Source: Branchipolynoe longqiensis | Taxonomy: Eukaryota; Annelida; Polychaeta; Phyllodocida; Polynoidae | Direction of reading: 5' to 3' | DNA length: 64,000 nucleotides | Assembly: GCA_030323885.1 (NCBI GenBank) | Contig: CM059193.1 | Coordinates: 72,391,543 to 72,455,542 of the forward strand | In this document: one piece after another, positions 10,797 through 21,357 of the stretch | Numbering within the stretch: the stretch's first letter is position 1 | Layout of the letters: each line of letters opens with the position of its first letter | Made by a program: the position numbers and the translations under genes | Notes under the pieces: generated by a model | Database searches by the model: none | What the model saw: only the letters and a program-made list of their open reading frames with translations | Told to the model about the DNA's origin: nothing

Positions 10797-11432
10797 TAAA
10801 GGGCACATTCCATATACGCGTAATGCGTAATGCGAATGCGAATGCGAATGCGACAAAAAATCGAAACGCCTTGAAACCTATGAGCTACATTCCATACACG
10901 CGTAATGCGTAATGCGAATGCGAATGCATCAGAAATTCATTATCCCGATCGGTCCCTGTAGCGATCGGTGCGTAATGCGTTATGCGTCAAGCTGGATGTG
11001 AATAGAAACCTGAGTCTGATGTCTCCATTAGTTTAACACCAGGAGAGGCGACTGAGCATTACGGAACAGCCTCACAGAGGGGTGCTAATTGGAAACACAT
11101 GGTGAGCTGGGCACCAGGGAGACATAGGGTTAGGGGAAAGCTAAAAATGCTACCATATGCACAGAAATATGAATACTTATCTATAATTTGGTTATAATAA
11201 AGGTAGGAACCCCCATGTGACATACAAAAAGTTACATAGATATACATGCAATATTTGGTCACATACAGAGCAGTATGGAGAATAATTGTTTATTTTTATT
11301 TTTTAAATATAGCCAGTCGTGCGCCACATAACGCATTACGCATTACGCGTATATGGAATGCTGGCATTCGCATAACGCATAACGCGTAACGCATAACGCA
11401 TTACGCATTATGCGTATATGGAATGCGCCCTT
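10797..11432. mobile_element. Harbinger-like word element, GCGTAATGCG family
   Basis: Abuts the preceding element. Left end AGGGCACATTCCATATACGC; right end GCGTATATGGAATGCGCCCT. Words GCGTAATGCGTAATGCG and GCGAATGCG fill the left, and their complements (CGCATTACGCATTACG) the right. It shares the internal phrase ATCGGTCCCTGTAGCGATCG with 9856-10796, so the two are sister families with different outer words. Confidence 0.7.
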
Positions 11433-12060
11433 TACTTTGGATTGTAAAGTCGGAATTGTCGGTTAGTGTAAGTTGGTCTTTAACGGTTGCGCCACTCCGA
11501 GCCCGGTGCCTGAAATTAGGCGGGCTAGTTGCTGGGATGATGAATAATCATTTGAATCCAAATTCAGTTTCTGAGGTTAATTTAAGCAGTGGGGCGGGGC
11601 TTTGTAAATTGTTGTGGTAATTCGGGGGCCTTTGGGGCATCTGGCTCGTCCCTCTCCCCCCCCCCCCCTTCCGCCCTTCTCCCCCTCACCCCCGCACACA
11701 CAACACCCTCCTTTCCACCAGAACTGCCTCCTCTACAAGTTCAACCCACAAGCGCCACACGCCAGGCTACTCCCCACAAGCCGCCAACCCCCACCCCACC
11801 CCCCACACACAACACCCTCATTCCCACAAGAACTGCCTCCTTCACAACAACCCCCAACCGCCACACGCCACTGCGCATCCCCCTCCACACACACACATAC
11901 ACACATGAAAACACAGCCACACCCACCCACACAGCCAGAGCCTTCCCGACGTTCCACAGCGGTTGAACGCGTGACTGATATCAGTCCCACGACGATAAAA
12001 ATTACGGACCGCTCCCGTCGTTCCTGTCAACTTTGATCAAGCTATCCATGACGTCATCGC
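11433..12060. other. Unassigned DNA with C-rich and CA-rich tract
   Basis: 11650-11935 is rich in C and CAC words and opens several proline- or cysteine-rich frames on both strands. No conserved domain was recognised and overlapping frames are equally open, so I call no gene. Confidence 0.4.
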
Positions 12061-12062
12061 AG

Positions 12063-12090
12063 AAGGGAAAAAAACACACACACACACACC
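12063..12090. repeat. (CA)n microsatellite
   Basis: AAAAAACACACACACACACAC run. 12091-12280 beyond it is unassigned. Confidence 0.9.
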
Positions 12091-12280
12091 CAAAGGAAAG
12101 AAAGAAAATAAAAAGAACCCCGCAGAAACCCAGGAGGACGTGACAGTTCACTCTCACAGCAGATGCTTGCACCCTGGGCGTCCCAGTTGTTATTCTATTA
12201 GAGCAATCGCCAGCGGAGTTTGCATTTCAAGGCATTTCAAGGCAAGTTGTAAGTGACAGTAACACCTATTTACAATGGAT

Positions 12281-12722
12281 GTACAGTCTACACTGTCTAT
12301 AACGGACACCCATGGGACTGGAGCAAGATGCCGTTATAGAGAGAGATCCGTTATAGGCAGAGACTGACTGATGGAGGACACATGCACTGGCACGGGCACA
12401 TACACTGGCACAGGAACATGCACAGGCATAGGCAGGCACATATACAAGAACATGCACAGGAACAGGCACATACACTGGCACAAGTACAGGCACGTGCACA
12501 GGCACATGCACATGCGCATGAACAGACAGAGACAGATGTTAGAATATCTATATGGCATGTCGTTATTGAAAAAATCGATCGTTGTCCGGAATAGACAGTT
12601 GTCCGTTAGACACAGAGGCAATGCTATTAATCTAAAGGGGTGCCATGAAGGGACCAGCACATTTTGTCGTTATTGACAGAGATTCGTTATTGACAGAGGC
12701 CATTATTGACAGAGTAGACTGT
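12281..12722. mobile_element. Pogo/Tc1-like MITE carrying a CACAGG minisatellite
   Basis: The ends ACAGTCTACACTGTCTATAA and TTATTGACAGAGTAGACTGTA are inverted and flanked by TA, as in pogo-type Tc1/mariner elements. The interior repeats GTTATAGACAGA/CGTTATTGACAG words. 12375-12520 is a (GGCACATRCACA)-like minisatellite that explains the open frames there. Confidence 0.65.
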
Positions 12723-12734
12723 ATGTGGATTATA

Positions 12735-13030
12735 TATTTGTTTGTTTGATTGAGTTTTATGTCCTGGCAACATCTAAGGTTATCTCAGGACTGATACCGA
12801 CTTGTGACAGTGCGCATTCATGGCGACTTTATAGTACTGCTAAACTGGGAGATCAGGCCGCCGCCAGCACCATGACCTGATATCTCACTCAGTCACATTA
12901 TCCTGATACTGAGCTAACCAGTCCTTGCCATATCCTAATAGTAATAATGCCGAGTGCTGGGGTAGGTAGCGACAAGTTTCAATTTCGTAAGACATTGGTT
13001 TGACTCGATCGGGAATCGAACTCCTGCTGA
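12735..13030 (-). mobile_element. SINE-A copy
   Basis: Minus-strand copy from GAGTTTTATGTCCTGGCAAC to the tRNA-like head near GGGAATCGAACTCC, nearly full length. Confidence 0.8.
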
Positions 13031-13086
13031 GATATATGGATATTAATGTAAATGTTGGCCATACATCTTTCCTAAGAAAACATGCT

Positions 13087-13089
<3 letters not shown>

Positions 13090-13143
<54 letters not shown>

Positions 13144-13165
13144 GAGAGAGAGAGAGAGACAGGGA
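13090..13165. repeat. (TA)n(GA)n compound microsatellite
   Basis: About 25 TA units, then GA units and an AGGAGG-rich stretch to about 13200. Confidence 0.95.
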
Positions 13166-13404
13166 AAGAGAGAAAAGGAGGAGGGAGGAGGAAGGGTGCA
13201 TGGGGAAAAGCAGACAACTAGATCCGGGAGCCCTTCCGGAAAACACTAACGCTGCGGGGCACTCACTCACTCTACCCTACCCCAACCGGAAGTTGGCAAT
13301 TAGGTCATGAGTCAGATAATTAGGTCACGGTAATTAGGTCAGGAAACATCAAGAGGGGATTAGCTCCTTCAACTCCCCTCAAATCCCAGCTTCCCTCGCC
13401 TTGC

Positions 13405-13530
13405 ACCCCCCCCCCCCCCCCCCCCCCTTAACCTCCCCCTTCACACACACACGCGCGCGCGCACTCCACCCTTCCTGCCCCCCTCACTCCCCCCTAACGC
13501 GCACGCACATGACCACACACACGCGCATGC
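13405..13530. repeat. Poly-C and CA/CG-rich tract
   Basis: A run of about 21 C, then (CA)n(CG)n with GCGCGCGC near 13455. A SINE-A tail fragment follows at 13588-13640. Confidence 0.85.
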
Positions 13531-13766
13531 GCGCACTCACGCAGAACCCACTCTCACTCCCCAAATCATCTTCTAATCTCCCGTTCTGATATGACCTTAG
13601 ATTTTACCAGGACGTAAAACTCCAACCACCAACCAAACTCTTCTAATCCCCCCCCCTTTTTTATAGCTTCCCTGTTCCCATCCGGTTCCTGCTTAGTTAG
13701 TTCTGTGACACGCCGCCAGGGTGGAATTAAGTGTGGTCACCAAGGGCAAACAGGTCTGTCTGCTCT

Positions 13767-14108
13767 TTAAGTTTGCATAGTCCGATGGTTTTGAGTTTCT
13801 GTCATTTTCTGAGATAAAGGTTGATCGTTATTATCTACCATATTATAGTTTGAAGAAACTTTCATTTTAAATGGCAAACTTTTGAGATATTTGAAGTGCA
13901 AACGCGTCAAATTAGTTTTGTCAAGCACGCCAAAACTCTGACACGATAGGTTTCTGCAGGAACAGATTCTATTAAAATACCTGAGTTTTCCCTTCCACGT
14001 AACGAGAAATGTTGAATAAGTGCCCTAGTATCTAAGTTAGATATGTGGAATCAAATCTAAATAATTGTTTTGGTTTGAAAACTTTTCATCGGACTATGCA
14101 GCTTTAAC
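13767..14108. mobile_element. MITE-A copy
   Basis: From TTAAGTTTGCATAGTCCG to TCATCGGACTATGCAGCTTTAAC. Complete, with slightly shortened interior. Confidence 0.8.
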
Positions 14109-14261
14109 TTTGGTGTGTGCTGTGGTGCCGCGGAAAACGCGGCGGAAGCGGCGGGACTTGACGTGGGGGTCGGGCCGTCACGTGCTTCCGGTCATGATGT
14201 ACGGCCCGCCCCCGCCCCCCGCCCCCCGCCCCATACACACACGCACACACGCGCGATCGGA

Positions 14262-14530
14262 CGCGGTGACCGAATCGGTAGAGTGCTGCCCTCAAGTGTG
14301 GGAGATCGGGAGTTCAATTCCGACTTGTGACAGTGCGCACTCATGGCGACTTTATAGTGCTACTTTATAGACCTGGCCACCTGCACCGTGACCTGATATC
14401 CCACTCAGTCACATTGTCCTGACACTGAGCCAACCAGTTCTCGCCCTATTCTAATAATTCTGAGTGCCTCGCTAGGAAGCGACAAGTAAAAATTCTTAAG
14501 TCATTGTTTTGACTCGACCAGGGTTGCTCC
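14262..14530. mobile_element. Inverted chimera of SINE-A head and tail
   Basis: 14262-14318 is the plus-strand tRNA-like head (GCGGTGACCGAATCGGTAGAG, GGGAGTTCAATTCC). It joins directly to the 3' part of SINE-A in minus orientation (GACTTGTGACAGTGCGCACTC), which runs to its own head near 14525. Further SINE-A-like debris reaches 14690. Confidence 0.7.
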
Positions 14531-14827
14531 TCTGAGATACCATGCCACCAACATCAACGGCTTGGATATCACACTAGTCACATAGATCTGACACTGAGCC
14601 AACCCAACCTAATATTGCCATGACTCGGCCGGGGATCGATCCTGTATGGGAAGTGAATACTCTAACCACAATGCCATCCCGTCCAATTGCTAATGCAGCC
14701 ATAATTTAATTTAAAAAATTACTTGTGAATTATACCTATGCAATATAAATATCCGGTAATATTAGCTTTTAAAAAAAAACAAAAAAAACAACAACAATCC
14801 TGTGAATTGCCTTATTTATTTATTTAC

Positions 14828-15022
14828 TGTAAAACCTCTCTAACCGACCACTTCCACAGATCGACCACTCCCCTATATCGATCGCTTTATTTGGGTCCCA
14901 AATGATCGTCCATCCAATACCAGTGTACTGATTTTGTTTAAACCTCTCTAAACCGACCACTTCCCAAAATGGACCATTTAAAGTCGGTTCCATAGTCGGT
15001 CGATTTAGAGAGGTTTTACTGC
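14828..15022. mobile_element. Pogo-like MITE, AAACCTCTCTAA family
   Basis: Ends TACTGTAAAACCTCTCTAAC and TTTAGAGAGGTTTTACTGCA. The interior is ACCGACCACTTCC, CGATCGCTT and GGTCGGTCGATTTAG words. This matches the TA-target, CAGTARAACCTC-type ends of pogo-derived MITEs. AT-rich unassigned DNA lies before it (14691-14827). Confidence 0.75.
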
Positions 15023-15203
15023 ACAGCAAAACCTCTCTATAGCGACCCCTCCACAGATCGACCACTCCCCTATATCGATCGTTTTAAATGGGTCCCAACA
15101 ATACCATTGTAAGGCTATTCTAATTCTCTAAACCAACCACCTCTCTGAATGGACCACTTATAGTCGGTCCCATGGTCGGTCGATTTAGAGAGGTTTTACT
15201 GTA
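15023..15203. mobile_element. Pogo-like MITE, second tandem copy
   Basis: Ends CAGCAAAACCTCTCTATAGC and TTTAGAGAGGTTTTACTGTA. It directly abuts the preceding copy in the same orientation. Confidence 0.75.
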
Positions 15204-15690
15204 TTTATTTATTTTGTAGAATACTGGCTCCTCTGTTATTAGTACAACAGAGTGCTGGACTTGCCAGTGGCACAGGAATGCATCCTCGGGAGGTTTGCCA
15301 GACACAGAGGCAGATTAAAGAGATGAGGACAAAGGAATGCTTGAGGTTTGGAATGACGCATTAGGCTTGAGATAATCTCCAATTCGCCCACAACTTATGG
15401 GCAGGGAATTAGTCACAGGGGTGGGAGGGTGGGAGGGTGGGAGGGTGGGTGAGGAGGGAGGGGTAACCAACGGGCAACATGTTGCAAAACTGTTGCTACT
15501 GGATGCTCTGTGACTTTTTTCCTCCTCCTCCTCCTCTTAATCGGAATTTTACATGCGCTAAAAAGTAATTTAGCGGCAATAACAACAACAAAACAGGAAA
15601 TGAGTAATGAGCCAACGCTATCTCCTGGGTTTTTTTGTGCTCAAATTAAAAATTGATAGCATTGCCTTGTGTAGCGATAACTCATATTCA
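15204..15690. other. Unassigned DNA with a G-quadruplex-prone tract
   Basis: No gene recognised. 15418-15465 has four or more spaced GGG runs in a GGGTGGGAGGG pattern. A (TCC)n run lies at 15517-15535. Confidence 0.5.
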
Positions 15691-15692
15691 AT

Positions 15693-16068
15693 TTAAAGTT
15701 CCATAGTCCGATGGTTTTGAGTTTCTGTCATTTTCTGAGATAAATAAATTAGGTTGATTGTTATGATGTATCTTACTTTACTTTGAAGTAGTTTTTATTT
15801 TAAATGGCTAACTTTGAAGATATTTAAATTGTGAACATATTTAAAGTGTGAACAAGTGGGAAATTAATTTTGGCAAGTACGCCAAAACTCTGACACCAAA
15901 AGTGTCTGCAGTAACCGGTTCTATTAAATTGCCTCCAGAATTCCCTTCTATGTGGCCACAAATGTTTAATAAGTGCATCAGTATCTAATTTAGATATGTA
16001 GAATCAGATCCTGATAATTGTTTTGGTTTTGAAAAATTGATGTTTGCATCGGACTATGCAGCTTTAAG
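15693..16068. mobile_element. MITE-A copy
   Basis: From TTTAAAGTTCCATAGTCCG to TGCATCGGACTATGCAGCTTTAA. Complete; includes a local duplication of the ATATTTAAATTGTGAACATAT stretch near 15825. Confidence 0.8.
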
Positions 16069-16147
16069 GGCAATGGGGAAACTCGGCATAAGTAAGGAAG
16101 GGCACAAGCAATATGGAATTATTAAAATAGCCATGACACACCATCGA

Positions 16148-16470
16148 TTTGGTTGGTTGCTGGAGTTTTACATCCTGGCAACATCTCAGGCCATATCAGG
16201 ACAGGCACCGACTTGTGACAGTGCACACTCATGGTGACTTCATAGTGCTGCCCCATTAGGCTGCCAGCACCATGACCCGATATCCAACTCAGTCACATTA
16301 TGCTGACACTGAGCTAACCAGTCCTTGTCCTATTCTATTAATGCTGAGCGCCAGGCTAGGTAGAGACAAGTATCAATTTCGTAAGTCATTGGTTTGACTT
16401 GACCGGGAACCGAACTCCCGATCTTCCGCACTCGAGGCCTGCGCTCTACCGATTCTGCCACCGCGCCCGG
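16148..16470 (-). mobile_element. SINE-A copy, full length
   Basis: Minus-strand copy ending in a well-preserved tRNA-like head (ACCGAACTCCCGATC and CTCTACCGATTCTGCCACCG on the plus strand). Confidence 0.85.
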
Positions 16471-16484
16471 TGACGCACCATCGA

Positions 16485-16535
16485 AGGGTGGGGGTGGGGG
16501 GTGGGGGATGGGGGGTGGGGGGTGGGGGGGGGCTT
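16485..16535. repeat. G-rich tract, quadruplex-prone
   Basis: GGGTGGGGGTGGGGGGTGGGG-type repeat; a second pure G run is at 16771-16786. 16536-16944 otherwise shows nothing recognisable. Confidence 0.8.
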
Positions 16536-16944
16536 GGTTAGGCAGGCGGTAGGATCTATTTTTTTTAGGAAAAGGATTTTAAGGGAAAGAAAAAGCGAAA
16601 GAAAAAATATCTTAATGGAAGAGCAGCACAAATTATACAGACCAATCAAGTGCCACTAACAAAGTTAATGTAATGGATTTATTCAAGCCCAGCACTAATA
16701 ATACGAGACTCATACTGGTAGAGCTTCAAGCTTAAAAACAAAATGCATTATTTGGAAATGAGAAAGCGTTGGGGGGGGGGGGGGGGAGTGGTGGAGAATG
16801 GTGTACAGTGATACTCACTGACAGATTTGGTTGTTTGTTAGGGTTCTGAGTCCTAGCAACATTTAAGGTTATATCCGGACTGCTGATTTACACATTTTAA
16901 CTGATATTTTGCTATTGAATTTCGTTCATATTATTCCTAGTCAT

Positions 16945-17140
16945 ATTGATTGCTTGTTATTTACATGCTTTCAGGACCTCCCAGCATTCTGGCACCAGTT
17001 GGACAATTTTAAGGTGGGCTTCCTCTAGCTCAAATGGCAGAGTGTGGGTCTCAAGATCAGAGGGTAACCGGTTAGAATCTTGGAACTGGAATAATCTTTT
17101 TTTAAAGAATGTTTTTCTACTTTTATTGAATGCATAATTA
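16945..17140 (+). mobile_element. SINE-D (tRNA-like), left flank of the minisatellite
   Basis: Contains a tRNA-like module near 17020-17090 (TAGCTCAAATGGCAGAGTG; GGTAACCGGTTAGAATC), followed by an A/T-rich 3' part. Its inverted counterpart is at 20280-20470, where the better-preserved boxes are TAGCTCAGATGGCAGAGTG and GGTAACTGGTTCAAGTC. The pair encloses the minisatellite. Confidence 0.65.
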
Positions 17141-17164
17141 TATTAATATTAATAAATATACCTT

Positions 17165-20035
17165 TACCTAACTCGACATTGCTCGATGTTACCTGACTCG
17201 GCTTTAACCGGCTCGGCTTTACCCGGCTCGGCTTTAACCGGCTCGGCTTTACCCGGCTCAGCTTTCCCCGGCTTGGCTTTACCCGGCTCGACTTTACCCG
17301 CCTCGACATTACCCGCCTCGACCTTACCCGCCTCGACCTTACCCGCCTCAACGTTACCCTCCTCAAAGTTACCCGCCTCGACGTTACTCGCCTCGACCTT
17401 ACCCGCCTCGACGTTACCCACCTCAACTCTATGCGACCCGACTTCACCCGACCCGACTTCACCCGACCCGACTTCAGCCAACTCGACTTCACCCAACCCG
17501 ACTTCAGCCGATTCAACTTTTGCAGACTCAACTTCATCGGACTTGACTTCACCCAACCCGACTTCACCTGACCCAACTTCACCGACCCGCGTTCACCCGA
17601 CACGATTTTACCCGACCCGACTTTACACAACCTGACTTTACCCGACCCAACTTCTTCACCCAACCCAACTTTACCTGAGCGCACTTTACCCGACCCGACT
17701 TTACCTGACACGACCTCACCCAACCCGACTTCAGCCAACTTGACTTCAAGCAACTTGTCCCGACCTCTACAGGACCCGACCTGACTTGAGTCGGGTAAAG
17801 TCAAGTCGGGTAAAGTCAGGTCGGGTAGAGTCAGGTCGGGCAGAGTCAGGTCGGGCAGAGTCCGGTCAGGCACAGTCAGGTTGGGCAGACTCGAGTTCGG
17901 CAGAGTCGAGTTGGGTAAAGTCGAGTCGGGTCATGTCGAGGTGGGTAACATCGTGTCGGGTAAGTTCGAGTCGGGTAATGTCGAGTAGGGTAATGTCGAG
18001 TAGGGTAATGTCGACCTGACCCCACTTTACATGAACCAAGTTTACCCGACCCGACTTTACACGACTCGACTTTACCCGACCCAAATTTACCGGACTCGAC
18101 TTTACCGGACTCGACTTTACCCACCTCGACTTTACCCACCTCGACGTTCATGCCTCGACGTTACCCACCTCAACGTTACTCGCCTCGATGTTACCTGCCT
18201 CAACATTACCTGCCTTGACGTTACTCACCTCGACATTACCCACCTCCATGTTACCCGCTTTGACGTTACCCGCCTCAACTTTATAAGCCTCGATGTTACC
18301 CGCCTCGACGTTACTCGCCTCAATGTTTCTCCGTTGCCCGACCTGACTCTGCCCGACCTGACTTTACCCGACTCGACCTCACCCGACCCGACCTCACCCG
18401 ACCCGACTTCAGCCAACTTGACTTCAAGCAACTTGACCCGACCTCTACAGGACCCGACCTGACTTGAGTCGGGTAAAGTCAGGTCGGGTAGAGTCAGGTC
18501 AGGCAGAGTCAGGTCGGGCAGAGTCCGGTCAGGCAGTCAGGTTGGGCAGACTCGAGTTGGGCAGAGTCGAGTTGGGTAAAGTCGAGTCGGGTCATGTCGA
18601 GGTGGGTAACGTCGAGTCGGGTAATGTCGAGTCGGGTAATGTCGATTCGGGTAATGTCGATTCGAGTAATGTCGAGTAGGGTAATGTCGACCTGACCCCC
18701 CTTTACCCTAACCAAGTTTACCCGACCTGACTTTACACGACTCGACTTTACCCGACCCAAATTTACCCGACTCGACTTTACCGGACTTGACTTTACCGGA
18801 CTCGACTTTACCCACCTCGACGTTACCCGCCTCGACTTTACATGACCCAATCTCACCCGACCCGACTCACCCGACCCGACTTCAGCCAACTTGACTTCAG
18901 CCAACTTGAGCCGACCTCTACAGGATCCGACCTGACTTGAGTCGGGTAAAGTCAGGTCAGGTAAAGTCAGGTTGGGTAGAGTCCGGTCGGGCAGAGTCCG
19001 GTCGGGCAGAGTCGAGTCGGGCAGAGTCGAGTCGGGCAGAGTCAGGTTGGGCAGAGTCAGGTTGGGCAGAGTCAAGTCGAGCAGCAAGTCGGGCAGAGTC
19101 TAGTCAGGCAGAGTCGAGTCGGGCAGAGTCGAGTCAGGTAATGTTGAGTCGGGTAATGTCGAGTCAGGTAATGTCGAGTCGGGTAATGTCGAGTTGGGTA
19201 ATGTCGAGTCGGGTAAAGTCGAGTTGGGTAAAGTCGAGTCAGGTAAAGTTGAGTCGGGTAATGTCAAGTCGGGTAAAGTCGGGTCGGGTAAAGTACAGTG
19301 GGGTAAAGTTGAGTCGGGTAATGTCGAGTCGGGTAAAGTCGAGTCGGGTAAAGTCGAGTCGGGTAATGTCGAGTCAGGTAAAGTCAAGTCGGGTAATGTC
19401 GAGTCGGGTAAAGTCGAGTCGGGTAATGTCGAGTCAGGTAAAGTCGAGTCGGGTAAAGTCGAGTCGGGTAAAGTCCAGGGGGGTAAACTTGAGTCGGGTA
19501 ATGTTGAGTCGGGTAAAGTCGAATCGAGTAAAGTCTAGTCGGGTAAAGTCGAGTCGGGTAAAGTCCAGTGGGGTAAAGTCGAGTTGGGTAAAGTCGAGTC
19601 GGGTAAAGTCGGTCGAGTTGGGTAAAGTCCAGTTGGGTAAAGACGAGTCGGGTAAAGTCGAGTCAGGTAATGTTGAGTCGGGTAAAGTCGAGTCGGGTAA
19701 AGTTCAGTAGGGTAAAGTCAAGTCGGGTAAAGTCAAGTCAGGTAAACTCGAGTCGGGTAAAGTTGAGTCGGGTAAAGTCAGTCGAGTCGGCTAGGGTCGA
19801 GTCGGCTAGGGTCGAGTCGGCTAAAGTCGAGTCAGCCAAGGTCGAGTCGGCTATGGTCGAGTCGGCTATGGTCGAGTCGGCTATGGTCGAGTCGGCTATG
19901 GACGAGTCGGCAAAGTCGAGCCAGGGCAAAGGCGAGCCGGGGCAAAGTCGAGCCGGGGCAAAGTCGAGCCAGGGCAAAGTCGAGCCAGGGTAAAGTCGAG
20001 CCAGGGTAAAGTCGAGCCCGGTAAGGTTGACTAAT
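17165..20035. repeat. 15-bp minisatellite array with alternating orientation
   Basis: About 2.87 kb of units close to GTCGAGTCGGGTAAA. Orientation switches: C-rich strand up at about 17165-17775, 18019-18458 and 18691-18936; G-rich strand up at 17776-18018, 18459-18690 and 18937-20033. Each C-to-G switch has the same junction (GACCTGACTTGAGTCGGGT), so inverted arms were amplified as a higher-order unit. All six frames stay open for long stretches because 15 is a multiple of three; these frames (SRVKSS, VESGK, LPDST repeats) are not genes. Confidence 0.95.
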
Positions 20036-20036
20036 A

Positions 20037-20275
20037 TTAAAGTTGCATAGTCCGATGGTTTTGTTTTGGCAAGCTTGGCAAGCTTGCCAAAACTCTGACA
20101 CCATAGACTTCTGCAGTAACAGGTTCTGTCAAATTGACTCAGTATTGCCTTCTACACAGAAACAAATGCTTAATAAGTGGATCAGTATCCAAGTAAGTAA
20201 AGTATGTAAAATCAAATCTAGATAATTGGTTTGGTTTTGAAAATTTGATATTTCATCGGACTATGCATCGGATTA
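20037..20275. mobile_element. MITE-A copy, internally deleted
   Basis: The ends TTAAAGTTGCATAGTCCG and CATCGGACTATGCAT are present, but the interior jumps from the left end straight to TTTTGGCAAGCTTGGC. This gives about 240 bp instead of 360. Confidence 0.75.
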
Positions 20276-20279
20276 TGCA

Positions 20280-20470
20280 TTAACATTTTTTTTATTAAGA
20301 CATTCTTTAAAAAAAAGTATTCCGGTTCCAAGACTTGAACCAGTTACCCTCTGATCTTGAGACCAACACTCTGCCATCTGAGCTATACAGGAACTGCTAA
20401 ACACAGAATGGTCCAATTGGTGCCAGAATGCTGGGAGGTCCTGACAACATGTGAATAATGAGTAAACAAT
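20280..20470 (-). mobile_element. SINE-D (tRNA-like), right flank of the minisatellite
   Basis: Inverted partner of 16945-17140. On the minus strand: TAGCTCAGATGGCAGAGTG, GGTCTCAAGATCAGAGG and GGTAACTGGTTCAAGTC, then an A-rich part. The head is tRNA-like in box order, but I could not make all stems pair, so I do not call a functional tRNA gene. Confidence 0.65.
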
Positions 20471-20890
20471 ATGGATAGAAATAACCTGAAAACAATTTAA
20501 AAGAAAGGATAAATAATAAATCAATTTAAATATAAATAAATTAAATTAAAATAAATAACATCACATCATCATTGACCAACATGGTATGGCTAGAGGTGGG
20601 CTGGTGGGGGTGTGGATTGCAGACCAGTGTTGCTGTGTGGCTATTGTCTTACTTTGTGTGTGTGGGTGGGGGGGGGGGGCGGGAAGGTGTCAGGTGGGGC
20701 AACCATGCATGACTACCACTAACCTGGTCTATATGGCTGGCAGGGTTACACCAACACAAAGAAGCTAGGATGGGGATGCATCTGTAAACTGTCCAACTGA
20801 AAAACTTAGTGGGGATGTGGGTCATGCTCATCGAGCCATGACTGCTGCCAAACCTTGTTTTTAAGTTTGAGGAGAGGGGTACTACCCGTA
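20471..20890. other. Unassigned DNA
   Basis: No gene recognised; a GTGTGTGTGGGTGG/poly-G run lies at 20655-20680. TACA/TATG microsatellite follows at 20905-20980, and 20981-21180 is unassigned. Confidence 0.4.
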
Positions 20891-21184
20891 CCAGTATATC
20901 CACACATCCATACATATATGCATATATATGCACATATAAATGTCCATATTTACACATATATACACATATATATATATAAAATCCGGCGGTACAGTGAGTG
21001 TATGTGGGGGGGAGGGGGATACTGGTGCTTGCACAGACGTGTGGCGCCCCCCAACAGATATGAGTGAGTGTAGGATGGAAGTTTTGTAGCTTAAGAAGGC
21101 TCCACCAGTAGATGACCGGGGGGAGGAGAACGGGCTGGGGAGAAGATGGAAGCTTCCGGCCCTATTATACTTGTATAATGGCTT

Positions 21185-21357
21185 ATACAGCATATATATG
21201 TGTGTATTTACATATCTACATGTATATGTGTATATATGCGGATATATACATATATATATATGCGTATATATTTATATATCCTTGTATATATGCGTATATA
21301 TGTGTATATGCATATATATACGCATATATATGTTTGTATATACGTATCTACACATAT
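21185..21357. repeat. TATG/TATA microsatellite
   Basis: Degenerate TATATG/TGTATA words beside the 3' tail of the LINE below. Confidence 0.9.

Noticed and set aside
9876..11430. CRISPR-like array (regularly repeated GCGAATGCG words)
   Set aside because: Words are directly adjacent and degenerate, with no constant repeat or unique spacers, in a eukaryotic genome and inside TIR-bounded elements.
11589..12036. Overlapping proline- and cysteine-rich frames
   Set aside because: Low-complexity C/CA tract, open in several frames on both strands, with no domain.
17025..19993. Long open frames in the minisatellite (SRVKSSRVKSS, VESGKVESGK, LPDSTLPDST proteins of up to 282 codons)
   Set aside because: The 15-bp unit lacks stop codons in most frames and its length is a multiple of three, so every strand stays open. 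There is no start context, domain or codon bias separate from the repeat.
20340..20400. Functional tRNA gene in SINE-D
   Set aside because: Good A and B boxes, but the complete cloverleaf could not be drawn and the copy is part of a dispersed element.
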